A stretch of DNA of 64,000 bases from Porphyromonas circumdentaria (GCF_900167105.1 NZ_FUXE01000003.1:62001-126000); one strand, 5' to 3'. Counted from the stretch's first letter, positions 54,415 to 63,710 are shown. Program-made: numbers and translations. Notes: generated by a model from the letters alone, not told the origin.

Positions 54415-55410
54415 CTAAGGAACGAATACCTTATTGAGAATTTCGGTGATAATTTGGTCTGTGGTCAAATCATTTGCCTCTGCTTCATAGCTCAGACTGA
54501 TACGATGGCGTAAGACATCGTAGCACACAGCTCGGATATCCTCGGGTAATACATAGCCCCTTCCTTCTATAAAAGCGTAGGCACGAGCTGCTAAAGTCAA
54601 ATTGATAGAGGCTCTCGGCGATGCGCCACATTGAATCATCGGTTTGAGATTCTCCAATCCGATTCCTTCAGGAAATCTGGTGGCATGAACGATATCCACA
54701 GCGTACTGAAGAATCTTTTTATCAACATAAATCTTTTGAACAATCTCTCTCGCTTTTTGTATCTCTTCGATAGAAGTAACGGGAGTAGGAGAGGGCAGAG
54801 AGCCCTTCATATTGAGGGTAATGATATCACACTCCTCCTCTTTTGAGGGATACCCAATGCGCACTTTTAGCATGAAGCGGTCTACTTGAGCCTCGGGTAA
54901 TGGATAGGTTCCCTCCTGTTCAATAGGATTTTGGGTTGCCATCACCAAGAATGGAGAGGGGAGAGTATAAGTCGTATCTCCTATCGTAACCTGATGTTCT
55001 TGCATAGCCTCAAGAAGGGCACTCTGTACTTTTGCTGGAGCTCGATTTATTTCGTCTGCCAGAATAAAGTTTGCAAAAATAGGTCCTTTCTTAACTATAA
55101 ACTCCTCAGTCTTTAGGCTGTAGATGAGAGTCCCGATGACATCGGCAGGGAGAAGGTCGGGAGTAAACTGTATACGACTATAATCCGATTTGATTAGCTG
55201 GGAAAGCGTTTTAATGGCAAGTGTCTTGGCCAAGCCAGGTACTCCCTCTAAAAGTATATGTCCATCTGCAAGTAATCCAATTAATAAGGAGCGGATTAAA
55301 TGCTCTTGACCTATAATAGCATGCCCCATGCCAGAGAGTATCTTTTGAACGAACTCACTCTCCTGAGTAATCTCGGCATTAAGTTCCCTAAGGTCTTTAT
55401 GCTGTTCCAT
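54415..55410 (-). CDS. MoxR-type AAA+ ATPase, head of the Bat operon
   Basis: 331 residues. Walker A GVPGLAKT (56-63) with the Ala-Lys-Thr form usual for MoxR, Walker B FILADEINRAP, sensor 1 ATQNPIEQEGTYPLPEAQVD and a C-terminal lid with CGASPRASINL. It probably remodels or matures the VWA proteins encoded downstream. First gene of a nine-gene co-directional run to the PAP2 gene, with gaps of 0-33 bases or small overlaps, apart from about 92 bases before the chosen batD start. Confidence 0.95.
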   Translation of the reverse strand: MEQHKDLRELNAEITQESEFVQKILSGMGHAIIGQEHLIRSLLIGLLADGHILLEGVPGLAKTLAIKTLSQLIKSDYSRIQFTPDLLPADVIGTLIYSLKTEEFIVKKGPIFANFILADEINRAPAKVQSALLEAMQEHQVTIGDTTYTLPSPFLVMATQNPIEQEGTYPLPEAQVDRFMLKVRIGYPSKEEECDIITLNMKGSLPSPTPVTSIEEIQKAREIVQKIYVDKKILQYAVDIVHATRFPEGIGLENLKPMIQCGASPRASINLTLAARAYAFIEGRGYVLPEDIRAVCYDVLRHRISLSYEAEANDLTTDQIITEILNKVFVP

Positions 55411-55438
55411 TTTTCTTTTAATATTCTTCTACCTCCCA

Positions 55439-55446
55439 CAAAAGTA
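55439..55446 (-). promoter_or_regulatory. Promoter -7 box for the Bat operon
   Basis: TACTTTTG on the minus strand, 28 bases before the MoxR ATG; no TTG at consensus spacing. Confidence 0.45.
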
Positions 55447-55574
55447 CGAATAATCACCGATTGACATTAAACGTAGAAAAAAGTTGTACACTAAGGTCAG
55501 GAGTCAAAAACCTTGAAACACTTTTTTTACTCAAATTAAACATAATATCCATTATGGGTATTAATGTGTGTTGA

Positions 55575-56495
55575 TTAGGTCGTTTCGAGAGCTCCGATAA
55601 TATCGTCTATAGAGTTTATATTGCGAGAGGTCATATATGTTTGCAGCCCTTTAACTAAAGAACCCGATATGGAAGGATCTATGAAATTGTAGCATCCAAC
55701 TTGTATAGCCGAAGCTCCTGCAAGTAGAAATTCTATGACATCTGATATGGTTGCTATGCCTCCCATACCTACTACGGGAATATTTACTTTTTGAGCTACC
55801 TGCCAAACCATACGAAGAGCTATCGGTTTGATACATGGTCCCGATAAGCCTCCTGTTATAGTAGACAAGATGGGACGGCGTTTTTCGGCATCAATAGCCA
55901 TTCCTAACAGTGTATTTATCAAAGAGATGCTGTCTGCTCCCGCTTCTTGTACGGCAAGGGCTATTTCCGTTATATCTGTAACATTGGGAGAAAGCTTTAC
56001 CATTAAGTGTTTGGGATAGACTTCTCTGACATGTTTTACTACCTCATAAGCACCTTTTGCTGTCACTCCAAAAGACATTCCTCCTTCCTTTACATTGGGA
56101 CAAGATATATTTAATTCAATCCCTGGTATTGCATCAAGTTCTGCTACTTTACGGGCTGTTTCCTTGTAGTCTTCAATCTGAGAGCCACTCACATTTACCA
56201 ATATAGCTGTTTGGTAATTTTTTATTCGAGGGTAAATGTGCGAAATAAAATAATCTACTCCTTTATTTTGCAATCCAACAGCATTAAGCATACCCGAGGG
56301 TGTCTCTGCCATACGAGGATAAGGATTACCCTCTCGATGATGAATCGTCGTGCCTTTAACAACGATTCCTCCTAACGAATTAATGTCTAAAAAGTCTGCG
56401 TACTCCTCTCCATAGCCAAAAGTACCAGAGGCCGTCATTATGGGATTATTAAGGAATAATCCTTTTCCTAAATCAACAGATAACTTTAATTCCAT
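55575..56495 (-). CDS. pyrD: Dihydroorotate dehydrogenase B, catalytic subunit
   Basis: 306 residues, class 1B size. It oxidises dihydroorotate to orotate with FMN, and passes electrons to Pyr[51 protein letters not shown] (with the catalytic Cys in ISCPNV), [11 protein letters not shown] and [19 protein letters not shown] are typical. Its ATG overlaps the pyrK stop by 10 bases, so the two subunits are translationally coupled. Cytoplasmic. Confidence 0.95.
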   Translation of the reverse strand: MELKLSVDLGKGLFLNNPIMTASGTFGYGEEYADFLDINSLGGIVVKGTTIHHREGNPYPRMAETPSGMLNAVGLQNKGVDYFISHIYPRIKNYQTAILVNVSGSQIEDYKETARKVAELDAIPGIELNISCPNVKEGGMSFGVTAKGAYEVVKHVREVYPKHLMVKLSPNVTDITEIALAVQEAGADSISLINTLLGMAIDAEKRRPILSTITGGLSGPCIKPIALRMVWQVAQKVNIPVVGMGGIATISDVIEFLLAGASAIQVGCYNFIDPSISGSLVKGLQTYMTSRNINSIDDIIGALETT

Positions 56496-57268
56496 AATAG
56501 TTTTTCCATATTAAAAACAGGCCCCTCTGTACAAGTGCACACATTGCCCTCTGTTGTTTTCTCCACACAGCAGAGACAAGCTCCTATACCACAAGCCATT
56601 TTATTCTCTAAAGAGACCTCGCATGGACAATTAGCCTTTCGCGCCAAGTGAACTACAGCTTTCATCATAGGGAGGGGACCACATGTAAAAACAGAAGAGG
56701 GTGTTTTCTGCCAAATAGAATGCTCTGTAACGAAGCCTTTTTCTCCCTGAGAACCGTCTTCGGTGGTATAGAAAAGATTGCCATACTGCGAAAAGTGTTC
56801 CTCCAAAACAAGTAAAGAACTATTTCTTGCACCTAATAATATATTAGGAGTGATATTCAACTGAGAAAGCCTTTTAGAAAGGTATAATAAGGGGGCTACT
56901 CCAACTCCACCACCGACCAACAGAGGAGAGGTGCCGATCCACGAAGGCTCTAAGCAAAATCCCCTCCCTAAGGGGGCTATGAGATCTATAAGCTCTCCTT
57001 TTGTATAAAAAGCCCATTTATTAGTAGCTAACCCCACCTTTTGGACAAGGAGGTCTAAAATACCTGTTTCCTCATCGAAATCACATACAGAAATAGGTCT
57101 TCTAAGAAAAGCCCCCGAAATATTGGAGTCCACTTGAACAAATTGCCCTGGTAGGGGTAAAAACCCTTGGTTTATTACCTCTCTCTCTATAGCAACTCGC
57201 AGAAGATAATAGCTATCATTGAGGATTCTATTTTCTACGACAGTCCCTTTTAGAATAAACTTTTTCAT
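56486..57268 (-). CDS. pyrK: Dihydroorotate dehydrogenase B, electron transfer subunit
   Basis: 260 residues from ATG 57268 ([14 protein letters not shown]). It carries FAD and a [2Fe-2S] cluster and links PyrD to NAD. FAD segment [15 protein letters not shown] region [19 protein letters not shown], and the C-terminal cluster cysteines in [14 protein letters not shown] and CTCTEGP are all present. It sits between an XRE-type regulator (57 bases upstream) and pyrD. Confidence 0.94.
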   Translation of the reverse strand: MKKFILKGTVVENRILNDSYYLLRVAIEREVINQGFLPLPGQFVQVDSNISGAFLRRPISVCDFDEETGILDLLVQKVGLATNKWAFYTKGELIDLIAPLGRGFCLEPSWIGTSPLLVGGGVGVAPLLYLSKRLSQLNITPNILLGARNSSLLVLEEHFSQYGNLFYTTEDGSQGEKGFVTEHSIWQKTPSSVFTCGPLPMMKAVVHLARKANCPCEVSLENKMACGIGACLCCVEKTTEGNVCTCTEGPVFNMEKLLWN

Positions 57269-57325
57269 CTGAATAACAAATTCCCTTTTCGTATGGTACA
57301 AAGGTACAACAAGCTTTGTGTAAGA

Positions 57326-57811
57326 TTATTCTTTTCGCACAAAAGATTCGAAACTTCCGTCCGTGTAGAAAATCTTTATTTCTTCAATTCTTTTCTGCTC
57401 TTTTTCCTTAGAGCATTTCAAAGCCTCTTCTACAATAGAGGATATCTGTTCTGGGGTTATTAGAGAGTAGTTTCGAGAGGAAAATTCTTGTTCTGTGTCT
57501 TCTCTTCTTACCTCTTGATCGTTTATTGCAAAAGAGTCAGATGAGAATAAACTGCCTGAAAAATCGTTTTTTTGACCCGAAGAAATAGTTTCTCCGAAAA
57601 AAAGCCAATTTCTATCCCACTCTGGAAATGCTTCATATATGCGATTAAGTATTTCCAGAGATGGATTTGTCTTGCCCGATAAAATTTGACTCAAAGTACT
57701 TCTTTGAATATTTGCTTTGTCTGCAAAGGCGGCTGAAGGAATATCAAGCTTTTCAATCATCTGTTTTATTCGAGCAATAATTTGATCGAATTGAGTTATA
57801 GATTCTGCCAT
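57326..57811 (-). CDS. XRE-family helix-turn-helix protein next to pyrKD
   Basis: 161 residues from ATG 57811 (MAESITQFDQIIARIK). An earlier TTG frame opening at 57847 would start inside the promoter box, so it is rejected. A lambda-repressor-like HTH covers about 8-62 (PSAAFADKANIQRSTLSQIL, SGKTNPSLEILNRIYEAFPE). The C-terminal half is Ser/Glu-rich, with a helical segment (PEQISSIVEEALKCSKEKEQ) and no recognised effector domain. Head gene of a group with pyrK and pyrD; pyrimidine control is possible but unproven. Confidence 0.8.
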   Translation of the reverse strand: MAESITQFDQIIARIKQMIEKLDIPSAAFADKANIQRSTLSQILSGKTNPSLEILNRIYEAFPEWDRNWLFFGETISSGQKNDFSGSLFSSDSFAINDQEVRREDTEQEFSSRNYSLITPEQISSIVEEALKCSKEKEQKRIEEIKIFYTDGSFESFVRKE

Positions 57812-57843
57812 AATGTCCTTTATAGAAAGAGTGTTTATTGATT

Positions 57844-57874
57844 GCAAATATACAATTCTAAATCAGAAACACAA
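57844..57874 (-). promoter_or_regulatory. Promoter of the XRE regulator-pyrK-pyrD group
   Basis: On the minus strand TTG (57874-57872), 19 bases, then TATATTTGC (57852-57844): a full consensus promoter. Transcription should begin near 57837, 26 bases before the chosen ATG. Confidence 0.75.
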
Positions 57875-58486
57875 ACGATTTTGATTTGTGTTTCCAAAAC
57901 AAACAGACCCTCTTCCATGCATCAGATTTCTTTTTGACAATTGTGTAAATGCGCCTTTTAAATCTGTAGCGATTTTCTATACTTATATGTATCTATCTAT
58001 TTATAAGCTATTTATATATTTATAATGAGGTTCTTGCCTACAAAAAAGAGGTTTTTTCTCGATATACACTACCCTACATCTTTATTCTTATATAGAATAT
58101 GTTTATAAATATCTGTTTTAGAGATAGTATTATGGGATTATAATATGTATTGATGCCATACTATTCTTATCTATGAATGTCTGTTTTTAGCAATTCTCCT
58201 ACCTGAATTTTAGCAAAACAAAAACTCTGGAGCAGTATTTTTAAAGAGAAATATTTTTATTCGCGAATCAAAACAGAGCCTTTTCTTCGACCTCTTTCAT
58301 TTGTGGTTCATGAATTAGAATTGATTTGTTTTCGTTGATTTTGCAAAAAAGACATTTTGTCACTGCTAAAAAGAAATGAAAGATGATCTGTTAGATTACT
58401 CGCTAAAAAAGATGGGAATGATGGAAAAGAATTGAGGTATGTATAGAAAAAATAGTTTTCTCTCTACCAGAAGTTTAAAATATAAG

Positions 58487-58590
58487 ATATAATTCTCTAT
58501 TTGCAGATTGAATATATGTATATTCAACTTGAAGATATATATATTTAGATTGCATATATATATCTCCAATCTGCAAATAGAGAATTATAT
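58487..58590. repeat. Perfect 24-bp inverted repeat enclosing an AT-rich 21-bp array
   Basis: The arms are 58487-58510 and 58567-58590; each contains AATTCTCTATTTGCAGATTG or its complement. They are identical over 24 bases, with a 56-base spacer. The outer flanks also match in inverted form (TAGTTTTCTCT at left, AGAGAAAACTA at right), interrupted by about 23 extra bases on the left. The array has four 20-21-bp units (58492-58574, minus-strand sense) like those at 2177-2260. It could be a MITE, a protein-binding site or a large RNA hairpin. Confidence 0.75.
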
Positions 58591-58855
58591 AAGAGAAAAC
58601 TACTTTTTGCAGGGAGATTTAGAACTATTACTCAAAGGGTTAAGAGATTAGGTAGATCAATCTTCTTCTGCGCCTGAATAGAGAAATTACCTGAAAAGGC
58701 TTGTTGCCTACCTGCAAACTTGCTAACTCAAGCCTGTGCAAGACTTTCGCATACTAAATCATTCTCTTAGATGATATGTTTGCCCATCGCTCTGGCGATA
58801 TCTGACAAACAAACTTCCCCACTTGGAAGATGAAAGCTATACGTGTGAAAACTGC

Positions 58856-58864
58856 TATCTTTGC
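58856..58864 (+). promoter_or_regulatory. Promoter -7 box for the LptF-like gene
   Basis: TATCTTTGC matches the -7 consensus exactly and lies 32 bases before the ATG. The nearest TTG is too far upstream. Confidence 0.5.
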
Positions 58865-58896
58865 CTCAATAAGAAATAGAGGTTTAGTAAACAATA

Positions 58897-59982
58897 ATGA
58901 AACCCGTATTTAACACTTTAGATCGTTACATAATCAAACAGTTTTTGGGGACATTCTTCTTCTCGATTTTACTAATTCTTTCTATTGCCGTCGTCTTTGA
59001 TATAAACGAAAAGATTTCTCACTTTCTGAAACCAGATTGTACCCTATACGAGATAATATTTCATTACTATATCAATTTCGTTCCCTACTACGCTAATCTG
59101 TTCAGCTCTCTTTTTGTCTTTTTGGCTGTCATATTCTTTACGACCAAGCTGGCAGAGAAAACAGAGATTATTGCTATTCTTTCGAGTGGAGTAAGTTTTA
59201 ATCGACTACTCAGGCCCTATATGTTTTCGGCTGCTGTTATAGCCGTTTTTTCTTTTCTCCTAAGTAGCTTTATCATTCCACCTGGCAATGCGATAAGAAC
59301 TAAGTTTCAAGACAAATACATAAAAAACAAGTTGGTAAAGGAGGCATCGAGCATCCAATTGGAAGTAGAGCCCGATATTTACGCCTATATCCACTACTAT
59401 AACAATGACCGAAAGAGGGGAAATAATCTTGTTTTAGACCATTTCCAAGATAATACTCTACGAAGTAGACTTACGGCAAAAGAGATAGAGTACGATACCC
59501 TTTATCAATGGCGTTTGAGAGACTATACCATTACTCATTATGGCAAAGTGCGAGACACTTTAGAGCGTGGAGAAACTATTGATACGATGATACATCTGCA
59601 ACCAAGGGACTTTCTTATATCCTCCATCGGAGCAGAAACCTACACTACTCCCGAGCTACACAGCCACATTAAAGAGTTGAAACAAAGAGGAGCTTCTAAT
59701 ATAAAACTATTGGAGATAGAGCTGCACAAACGCTATGCAACAATTCCTGCCGCTTTTATACTGACCTTGATAGGGGTATCACTCTCTTCTCGTAAACGAA
59801 GAGGGGGGATGGGGCTCTCTTTAGCATTGGGAATAGCCTTGAGTGTTTCTTACATTCTCTTTATGACCATTGCATCTACCTTTTCGGCTTCTGGGTCGCT
59901 TCCCCCCGTGGTTGCCGCCCAATTGCCCAACGCAATTTATGCTTTGATTGCTCTTTATTTATATACAAAAGCTCCAAGGTAA
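58897..59982 (+). CDS. LptF/LptG-family (YjgP/YjgQ) permease
   Basis: 361 residues. Inner-membrane subunit of the ABC exporter that moves lipopolysaccharide to the outer membrane. N-terminal LDRYIIKQFLGTFFFSILLI is the family opening. Three N-terminal membrane helices, a periplasmic jellyroll-like part (about 135-265) and three C-terminal helices (from IPAAFILTLIGVSLSSRKRR) fit the YjgP/YjgQ layout. Whether it is LptF or LptG cannot be told. The ATPase LptB and the partner permease are not in this window. Confidence 0.88.
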   Translation: MKPVFNTLDRYIIKQFLGTFFFSILLILSIAVVFDINEKISHFLKPDCTLYEIIFHYYINFVPYYANLFSSLFVFLAVIFFTTKLAEKTEIIAILSSGVSFNRLLRPYMFSAAVIAVFSFLLSSFIIPPGNAIRTKFQDKYIKNKLVKEASSIQLEVEPDIYAYIHYYNNDRKRGNNLVLDHFQDNTLRSRLTAKEIEYDTLYQWRLRDYTITHYGKVRDTLERGETIDTMIHLQPRDFLISSIGAETYTTPELHSHIKELKQRGASNIKLLEIELHKRYATIPAAFILTLIGVSLSSRKRRGGMGLSLALGIALSVSYILFMTIASTFSASGSLPPVVAAQLPNAIYALIALYLYTKAPR

Positions 59983-60052
59983 AACGTTGGAGAGAAATAG
60001 ATTTACACCTTTAATTACAGATACTCCCACAAACATTTATCACAAAACATTT

Positions 60053-60826
60053 ATGAAATACAGAGAATTAAAAGATGTCAGTAGTTTTCTTGCAGAATAT
60101 GCAGCTTGTCTTTTGGGTTCTGGTGTGCATACATCTCGAACGGAGAGGAATACCAAGCGTATAGGCCACTCTTTAGGAACGGATGTTTACCTCAATCTAT
60201 CGATGAAAACGATGACCCTAACAGTACGTAATATAGAAACAGGAGAGTCTATGACCGAAGTTATAGATGTGCCTCATAAACCTATTAAGTTTTTCTTAAA
60301 TTCTGAGCTAAGTGCTTTAAGTTGGGAAGTACACGACCGTGCTTTGACCATAGATGAAACTAAACAACGCTATGAAGAGATTCTCTTAAGATCTAATCGA
60401 CAACCTTTTTGGGTGGCTTGGTTGCTTATCTCTCTATCGAATGCCTGTTTTTGCCGTCTCTTTGAGGGAGACTATATCTCGATGTTAATCGTGGCGATAG
60501 CTACGGCAATGGGTTTTTATACTCGTCATTTTGTAGTCAAAAATCAGATTAACCTTTACATCGCTATCACATTGGCGGCTACGGTTTCTTCGGGCATGGC
60601 CGTTTTAGGGGGGCACTTACTCCCTACTCTAACCAGTGCAACGGCGGTTGCGACGTCTGTGCTTTATCTCATTCCTGGCGTACCTCTAATCAATGGGATT
60701 ATTGATATTGTAGAGGGGCATATGCTCTCTGGCTTATCTCGTCTCATACAAGCAGCTCTTATCATCTTGAGTATATCTTCTGGAATGGCTATAACGCTTT
60801 TATTAACGACAGGGTCTGTTTCTTAA
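60053..60826 (+). CDS. Split ThrE-type exporter, large subunit (YjjP-like)
   Basis: 257 residues from ATG 60053 (MKYRELKDVSSFLAEYAACL), 70 bases after the LptF-like gene. Residues 1-110 form the soluble DUF1212 part (LLGSGVHTSRTERNTKRIGH, then YLNLSMKTMTLTV). Five membrane segments follow, including LIPGVPLINGIIDIVEGHML, the conserved PGxPL loop. With the next gene it corresponds to the two-gene YjjP/YjjB form of threonine/serine exporter; E. coli YjjPB exports succinate, so the substrate is open. Confidence 0.88.
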   Translation: MKYRELKDVSSFLAEYAACLLGSGVHTSRTERNTKRIGHSLGTDVYLNLSMKTMTLTVRNIETGESMTEVIDVPHKPIKFFLNSELSALSWEVHDRALTIDETKQRYEEILLRSNRQPFWVAWLLISLSNACFCRLFEGDYISMLIVAIATAMGFYTRHFVVKNQINLYIAITLAATVSSGMAVLGGHLLPTLTSATAVATSVLYLIPGVPLINGIIDIVEGHMLSGLSRLIQAALIILSISSGMAITLLLTTGSVS

Positions 60827-60835
60827 TTTGATGCG

Positions 60836-61345
60836 ATGATTACTATGGATATTTTGACTGGATTTCTTTCGGATGCCTTTTTTGCAGGAATGGCCGCTGT
60901 GGGGTTTGCTGCTGTTTCGGTACCTCCCCGTAGAGCTTTCCCTCCTATTGTAGTATTGGCTGCCTTGGGACATGCTATACGTTGGTACATGATGCACCAC
61001 CTGAATGTAGATATAGTAGGAGCCTCTCTCATAGCAGCTCTTCTGATTGGTTTTGGGAGTTATATTTTCGGTCGATGGTGGGTGCATTGCCCTATGACTG
61101 TACTTTATATTCCTGCCCTTCTCCCCATGATACCAGGTATGTATGCCTATAATGCGGTACTTAGCCTGGTGCGCTTTGTGATTCATCATAAGAACCCCAC
61201 GCTTTCTGTACAATATATGCAGGCCTATCTCACAAACTTTACAATAGCCCTTACAGTACTATTAGTTTTGGGGATTGGTTCTATACTTCCCGTTTTTCTT
61301 CTACATAAATCTTCTTATACCCTCTCTCGTAGGAAAAAGTATTAG
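60836..61345 (+). CDS. Split ThrE-type exporter, small subunit (YjjB-like)
   Basis: 169 residues; an ATG at 60845 is a possible start too. About five membrane segments. AVSVPPRRAFPPIVVLAALG, and later IGFGSYIFGRWWVHCPMTVL and YIPALLPMIPGMYAYNAV, correspond to the ThrE_2/YjjB block. It starts nine bases after the large subunit. Both are needed for export in characterised systems. Confidence 0.88.
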   Translation: MITMDILTGFLSDAFFAGMAAVGFAAVSVPPRRAFPPIVVLAALGHAIRWYMMHHLNVDIVGASLIAALLIGFGSYIFGRWWVHCPMTVLYIPALLPMIPGMYAYNAVLSLVRFVIHHKNPTLSVQYMQAYLTNFTIALTVLLVLGIGSILPVFLLHKSSYTLSRRKKY

Positions 61346-61375
61346 TATCACCGTTTTTAATCTCTCTGTAAACCG

Positions 61376-62707
61376 ATGAAAAAATGGAGTAAAAAATTGA
61401 TCTTTATAGCCCTTGTTGCTCTTTTATGTGAAGGGCATAGCTATGCCCAAGTAGCATTCGAAGGGGCTTCTTTTGCCAAAGTAGAGTTAACCTCACCTCT
61501 GGCTTTGAAAGTCTATATGGTGCATCCTAAGGGGGAGAATTTTACACTTCGTATTGAGGGAAAGCAGACGGATAAAATTAAAACTTATAAACAGCAAGCA
61601 AGCGAATGGGAGTTTGTAACAAATGCGGTCTACAACAATGGAGTTTGGGTTATTCCCAATGCCCCATTGGATAGAGGGTATATTGTAGAGGGTGGTTCTC
61701 TCGCTGAATCCTCGTTCTATTGGTTGGTGGATTACCGTCGCTACCCTATTCCTAAAGAGGGACTTTCCGTTTTTCATGCTCCCGAAGCTCCTTGCCAGCA
61801 AGTGCAGATAACAGCTTCTACGCCTTTCCAAACCTTTCACTGTTTTTCTCCCGAGGGGGAATTACTTCCTATAGCTCGTAAATTTACCGTTCGCTTTGAC
61901 GATCTTTTTTACGATGCTGCTAAGCAAGAGTTTATCCCTAAGGAAACCACCCTTCAAGTAGAGCCTAAAAACGGAGAATTGCTATTTACCTCGTCTCTCA
62001 AAACTACTGATTATAAGGTGGTAGGCGATGAGTACACTACCCCTCTTTCCATACAGCAAAAAGAGGTAGCCACAAATGTGCTCGTGCCTAACCGTTTGGA
62101 AGTACACCCACGCTACAAGCTGAATGGAGAGGAAGTACAGAGCTTTGGTAAGGAACTCTCTGCCCCTGCCGAAGTACAGATGGAAGCCATCGTAAATAAC
62201 CCATCGACTACTTTGGTTTCTTGGCGAATTATTTCTGGCAATCAAGTAACAGAGGCCGCACCTATCATTATGCAGTATAACGGTACGGGGACGACATTCC
62301 GTTTCGAACAGGCTGGAGGGTATACTATTATTCTCGAAGCCTCTTCTCAAACAGGCACATGTAGAGTATCGGCAGAGCCTGTAACTCTTTACATACAGAC
62401 CTCTCAGCTGGAAGTTCCCAATGCTTTCAGTCCCAACTCTTCTCCTGGGATAAACGATGTTTTCCGTGTGGTACACAAATCTATTGTAAAGTTTGAAGCA
62501 AGCATTTTTAATGAATGGGGCAATCTTTTGTATCGCTGGAACGATCCCAATGGCGGTTGGGATGGCACTTACAATGGCCGTTGGGTAGAAGGAGGCGTTT
62601 ATTACTATGTTATTCGAGCCGAAGGAGCAGATGGCAAAAAGTATGACCTCAAAGGACATATAAATATTTTGCAGACCGATTTGCAAGAGCAAATAACACC
62701 TCTATAA
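61376..62707 (+). CDS. Secreted protein with type IX secretion type-B sorting domain
   Basis: 443 residues. Signal peptide (about 1-25, ending SYAQ). The middle (about 26-330) is beta-rich with no recognised catalytic motif; a PKD-like fold is likely at about 250-340 (GYTIILEASSQTGTCRVSAE). The C-terminal 100 residues match the gliding-motility/type-B C-terminal domain: LEVPNAFSPNSSPGINDVFR, FEASIFNEWGNLLYRW, GWDGTYNGRWVEGGVYYYVI and KGHINIL. That signal exports proteins through the type IX secretion system. It follows the ThrE pair by 30 bases. Confidence 0.88.
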   Translation: MKKWSKKLIFIALVALLCEGHSYAQVAFEGASFAKVELTSPLALKVYMVHPKGENFTLRIEGKQTDKIKTYKQQASEWEFVTNAVYNNGVWVIPNAPLDRGYIVEGGSLAESSFYWLVDYRRYPIPKEGLSVFHAPEAPCQQVQITASTPFQTFHCFSPEGELLPIARKFTVRFDDLFYDAAKQEFIPKETTLQVEPKNGELLFTSSLKTTDYKVVGDEYTTPLSIQQKEVATNVLVPNRLEVHPRYKLNGEEVQSFGKELSAPAEVQMEAIVNNPSTTLVSWRIISGNQVTEAAPIIMQYNGTGTTFRFEQAGGYTIILEASSQTGTCRVSAEPVTLYIQTSQLEVPNAFSPNSSPGINDVFRVVHKSIVKFEASIFNEWGNLLYRWNDPNGGWDGTYNGRWVEGGVYYYVIRAEGADGKKYDLKGHINILQTDLQEQITPL

Positions 62708-62806
62708 CTAAGACCTTTATAATTTGAGTGTAACGAATCCTAAACTCATAGAAGAGGCAGGAGGTTATAAGCATTTCCCCCCTTACAGCGTAGATTCACA
62801 ATACAA

Positions 62807-62862
62807 TTAGCCCATAAGGAATGTGTACGTCTTCTTGTACATCCTCCTTATGGGCTAAATCT
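62807..62862. terminator. Hairpin terminator between the T9SS cargo and SDR genes
   Basis: A 14-bp perfect stem (TTAGCCCATAAGGA with TCCTTATGGGCTAA, extended inward by GTGTAC/TGTACA-type pairs), about 100 bases after the T9SS-cargo stop and 40 bases from the convergent SDR stop. T and A residues flank both sides, so it may serve both directions. Confidence 0.6.
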
Positions 62863-62902
62863 TTATGTTGGGAATTGAAAGCCCAACTATCTCCCGAAAG
62901 TA

Positions 62903-63673
62903 TTACTGCTTAAAGAAGTCTCTGCTTGAGCCTTGTGCTTTGGGTAGTACCAACATGTCTGCTAAGCACACATGATCGGGTAGATTCAAAGCTGCTGCAA
63001 TACAATCTGCAATATCTTCTCCCGTTAGCGGAGTATAGCCTTTATATACGTTTTCTGCACGACCTGCATCTTGGTGAAAACGTACTAAAGAGAACTCTGT
63101 TTCTACCGCCCCTGGAGCTATCTGAGTAACCTTTATACCGTACTGATGCATATCTATTCGCATAGCTTTAGAAAGAGCATCTACGGCATGCTTAGTAGCA
63201 CAATAAACATTGCCATTGGGGTAAACTTCTCTTCCAGCAATCGAACCGATATTAAAAATATGCCCCTTTTTGCGCTCTATCATAGAAGGAGCGACTACCC
63301 GAGTTACATAGAGTAGTCCCTTGATATTGGTATCTATCATCTGCTCCCAGTCCTCCAACAAACCCTCTTGGATAGGCTCTAAACCTGCAGCTAAACCTGC
63401 GTTATTTATCAATACTTCTATGGCTTGCCACTCCTCGGGAAGATGAAGCAAATTCTTCTCTACTTCGTCATTCTTGCGCACATCGAAATTCAAAGAAAGG
63501 ACTTCTGTATTACACTCTTTTCGGAGCTCTTGGGCAATCTCATCCAAACGTTCTTTTCTACGTCCTGTTATGATTACTCTATACCCCATTTTTGCCAGTT
63601 TGCAGGCTGTGGCCTTTCCTATACCCGACGTAGCCCCTGTTACAAGAGCTATAGGACCTTTTGTAGTACTCAT
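62903..63673 (-). CDS. Short-chain dehydrogenase/reductase, YdfG-like
   Basis: 256 residues from ATG 63673 (MSTTKGPIALVTG); a longer frame to 63730 overlaps the upstream glucokinase gene. NAD(P) motif GATSGIGKA (13-21), NNAG, and the catalytic Ser144, Tyr157 and Lys161 (YCATK) are intact. The C-terminus (APGAVETEFSLVRF, then GEDIADCIAAALNLPDHV) resembles YdfG-type NADP-dependent 3-hydroxy-acid or serine dehydrogenases. Substrate is uncertain. It lies 37 bases after the ROK gene on the minus strand. Confidence 0.88.
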   Translation of the reverse strand: MSTTKGPIALVTGATSGIGKATACKLAKMGYRVIITGRRKERLDEIAQELRKECNTEVLSLNFDVRKNDEVEKNLLHLPEEWQAIEVLINNAGLAAGLEPIQEGLLEDWEQMIDTNIKGLLYVTRVVAPSMIERKKGHIFNIGSIAGREVYPNGNVYCATKHAVDALSKAMRIDMHQYGIKVTQIAPGAVETEFSLVRFHQDAGRAENVYKGYTPLTGEDIADCIAAALNLPDHVCLADMLVLPKAQGSSRDFFKQ

Positions 63674-63710
63674 AAAAAATAGTATGCTAATATTGATTTT
63701 GGCTTTGGTA

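Larger units (their letters stand above)
57875..58896. other. 1-kb AT-rich intergenic region
   Basis: Divergent intergenic region between the XRE gene and the LptF-like gene. No gene was found. It contains near-repeats around 58100 and 58180 (TATAAATATCTGTTTTAGAG versus CTATGAATGTCTGTTTTTAG), a perfect 24-bp inverted repeat (58487-58590) with a 21-bp array inside, and a promoter box at 58856-58864. Confidence 0.55.

Noticed and set aside
60803-61213. 136-codon minus-strand frame opposite the YjjB-like gene
   Set aside because: Shadow of the membrane protein gene on the plus strand; rich in Ser, His and Tyr, as antisense of hydrophobic codons often is.
61982-62692. 236-codon minus-strand frame opposite the type IX cargo gene
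   Set aside because: The plus-strand product has a signal peptide and a clear sorting domain; the antisense product resembles nothing.
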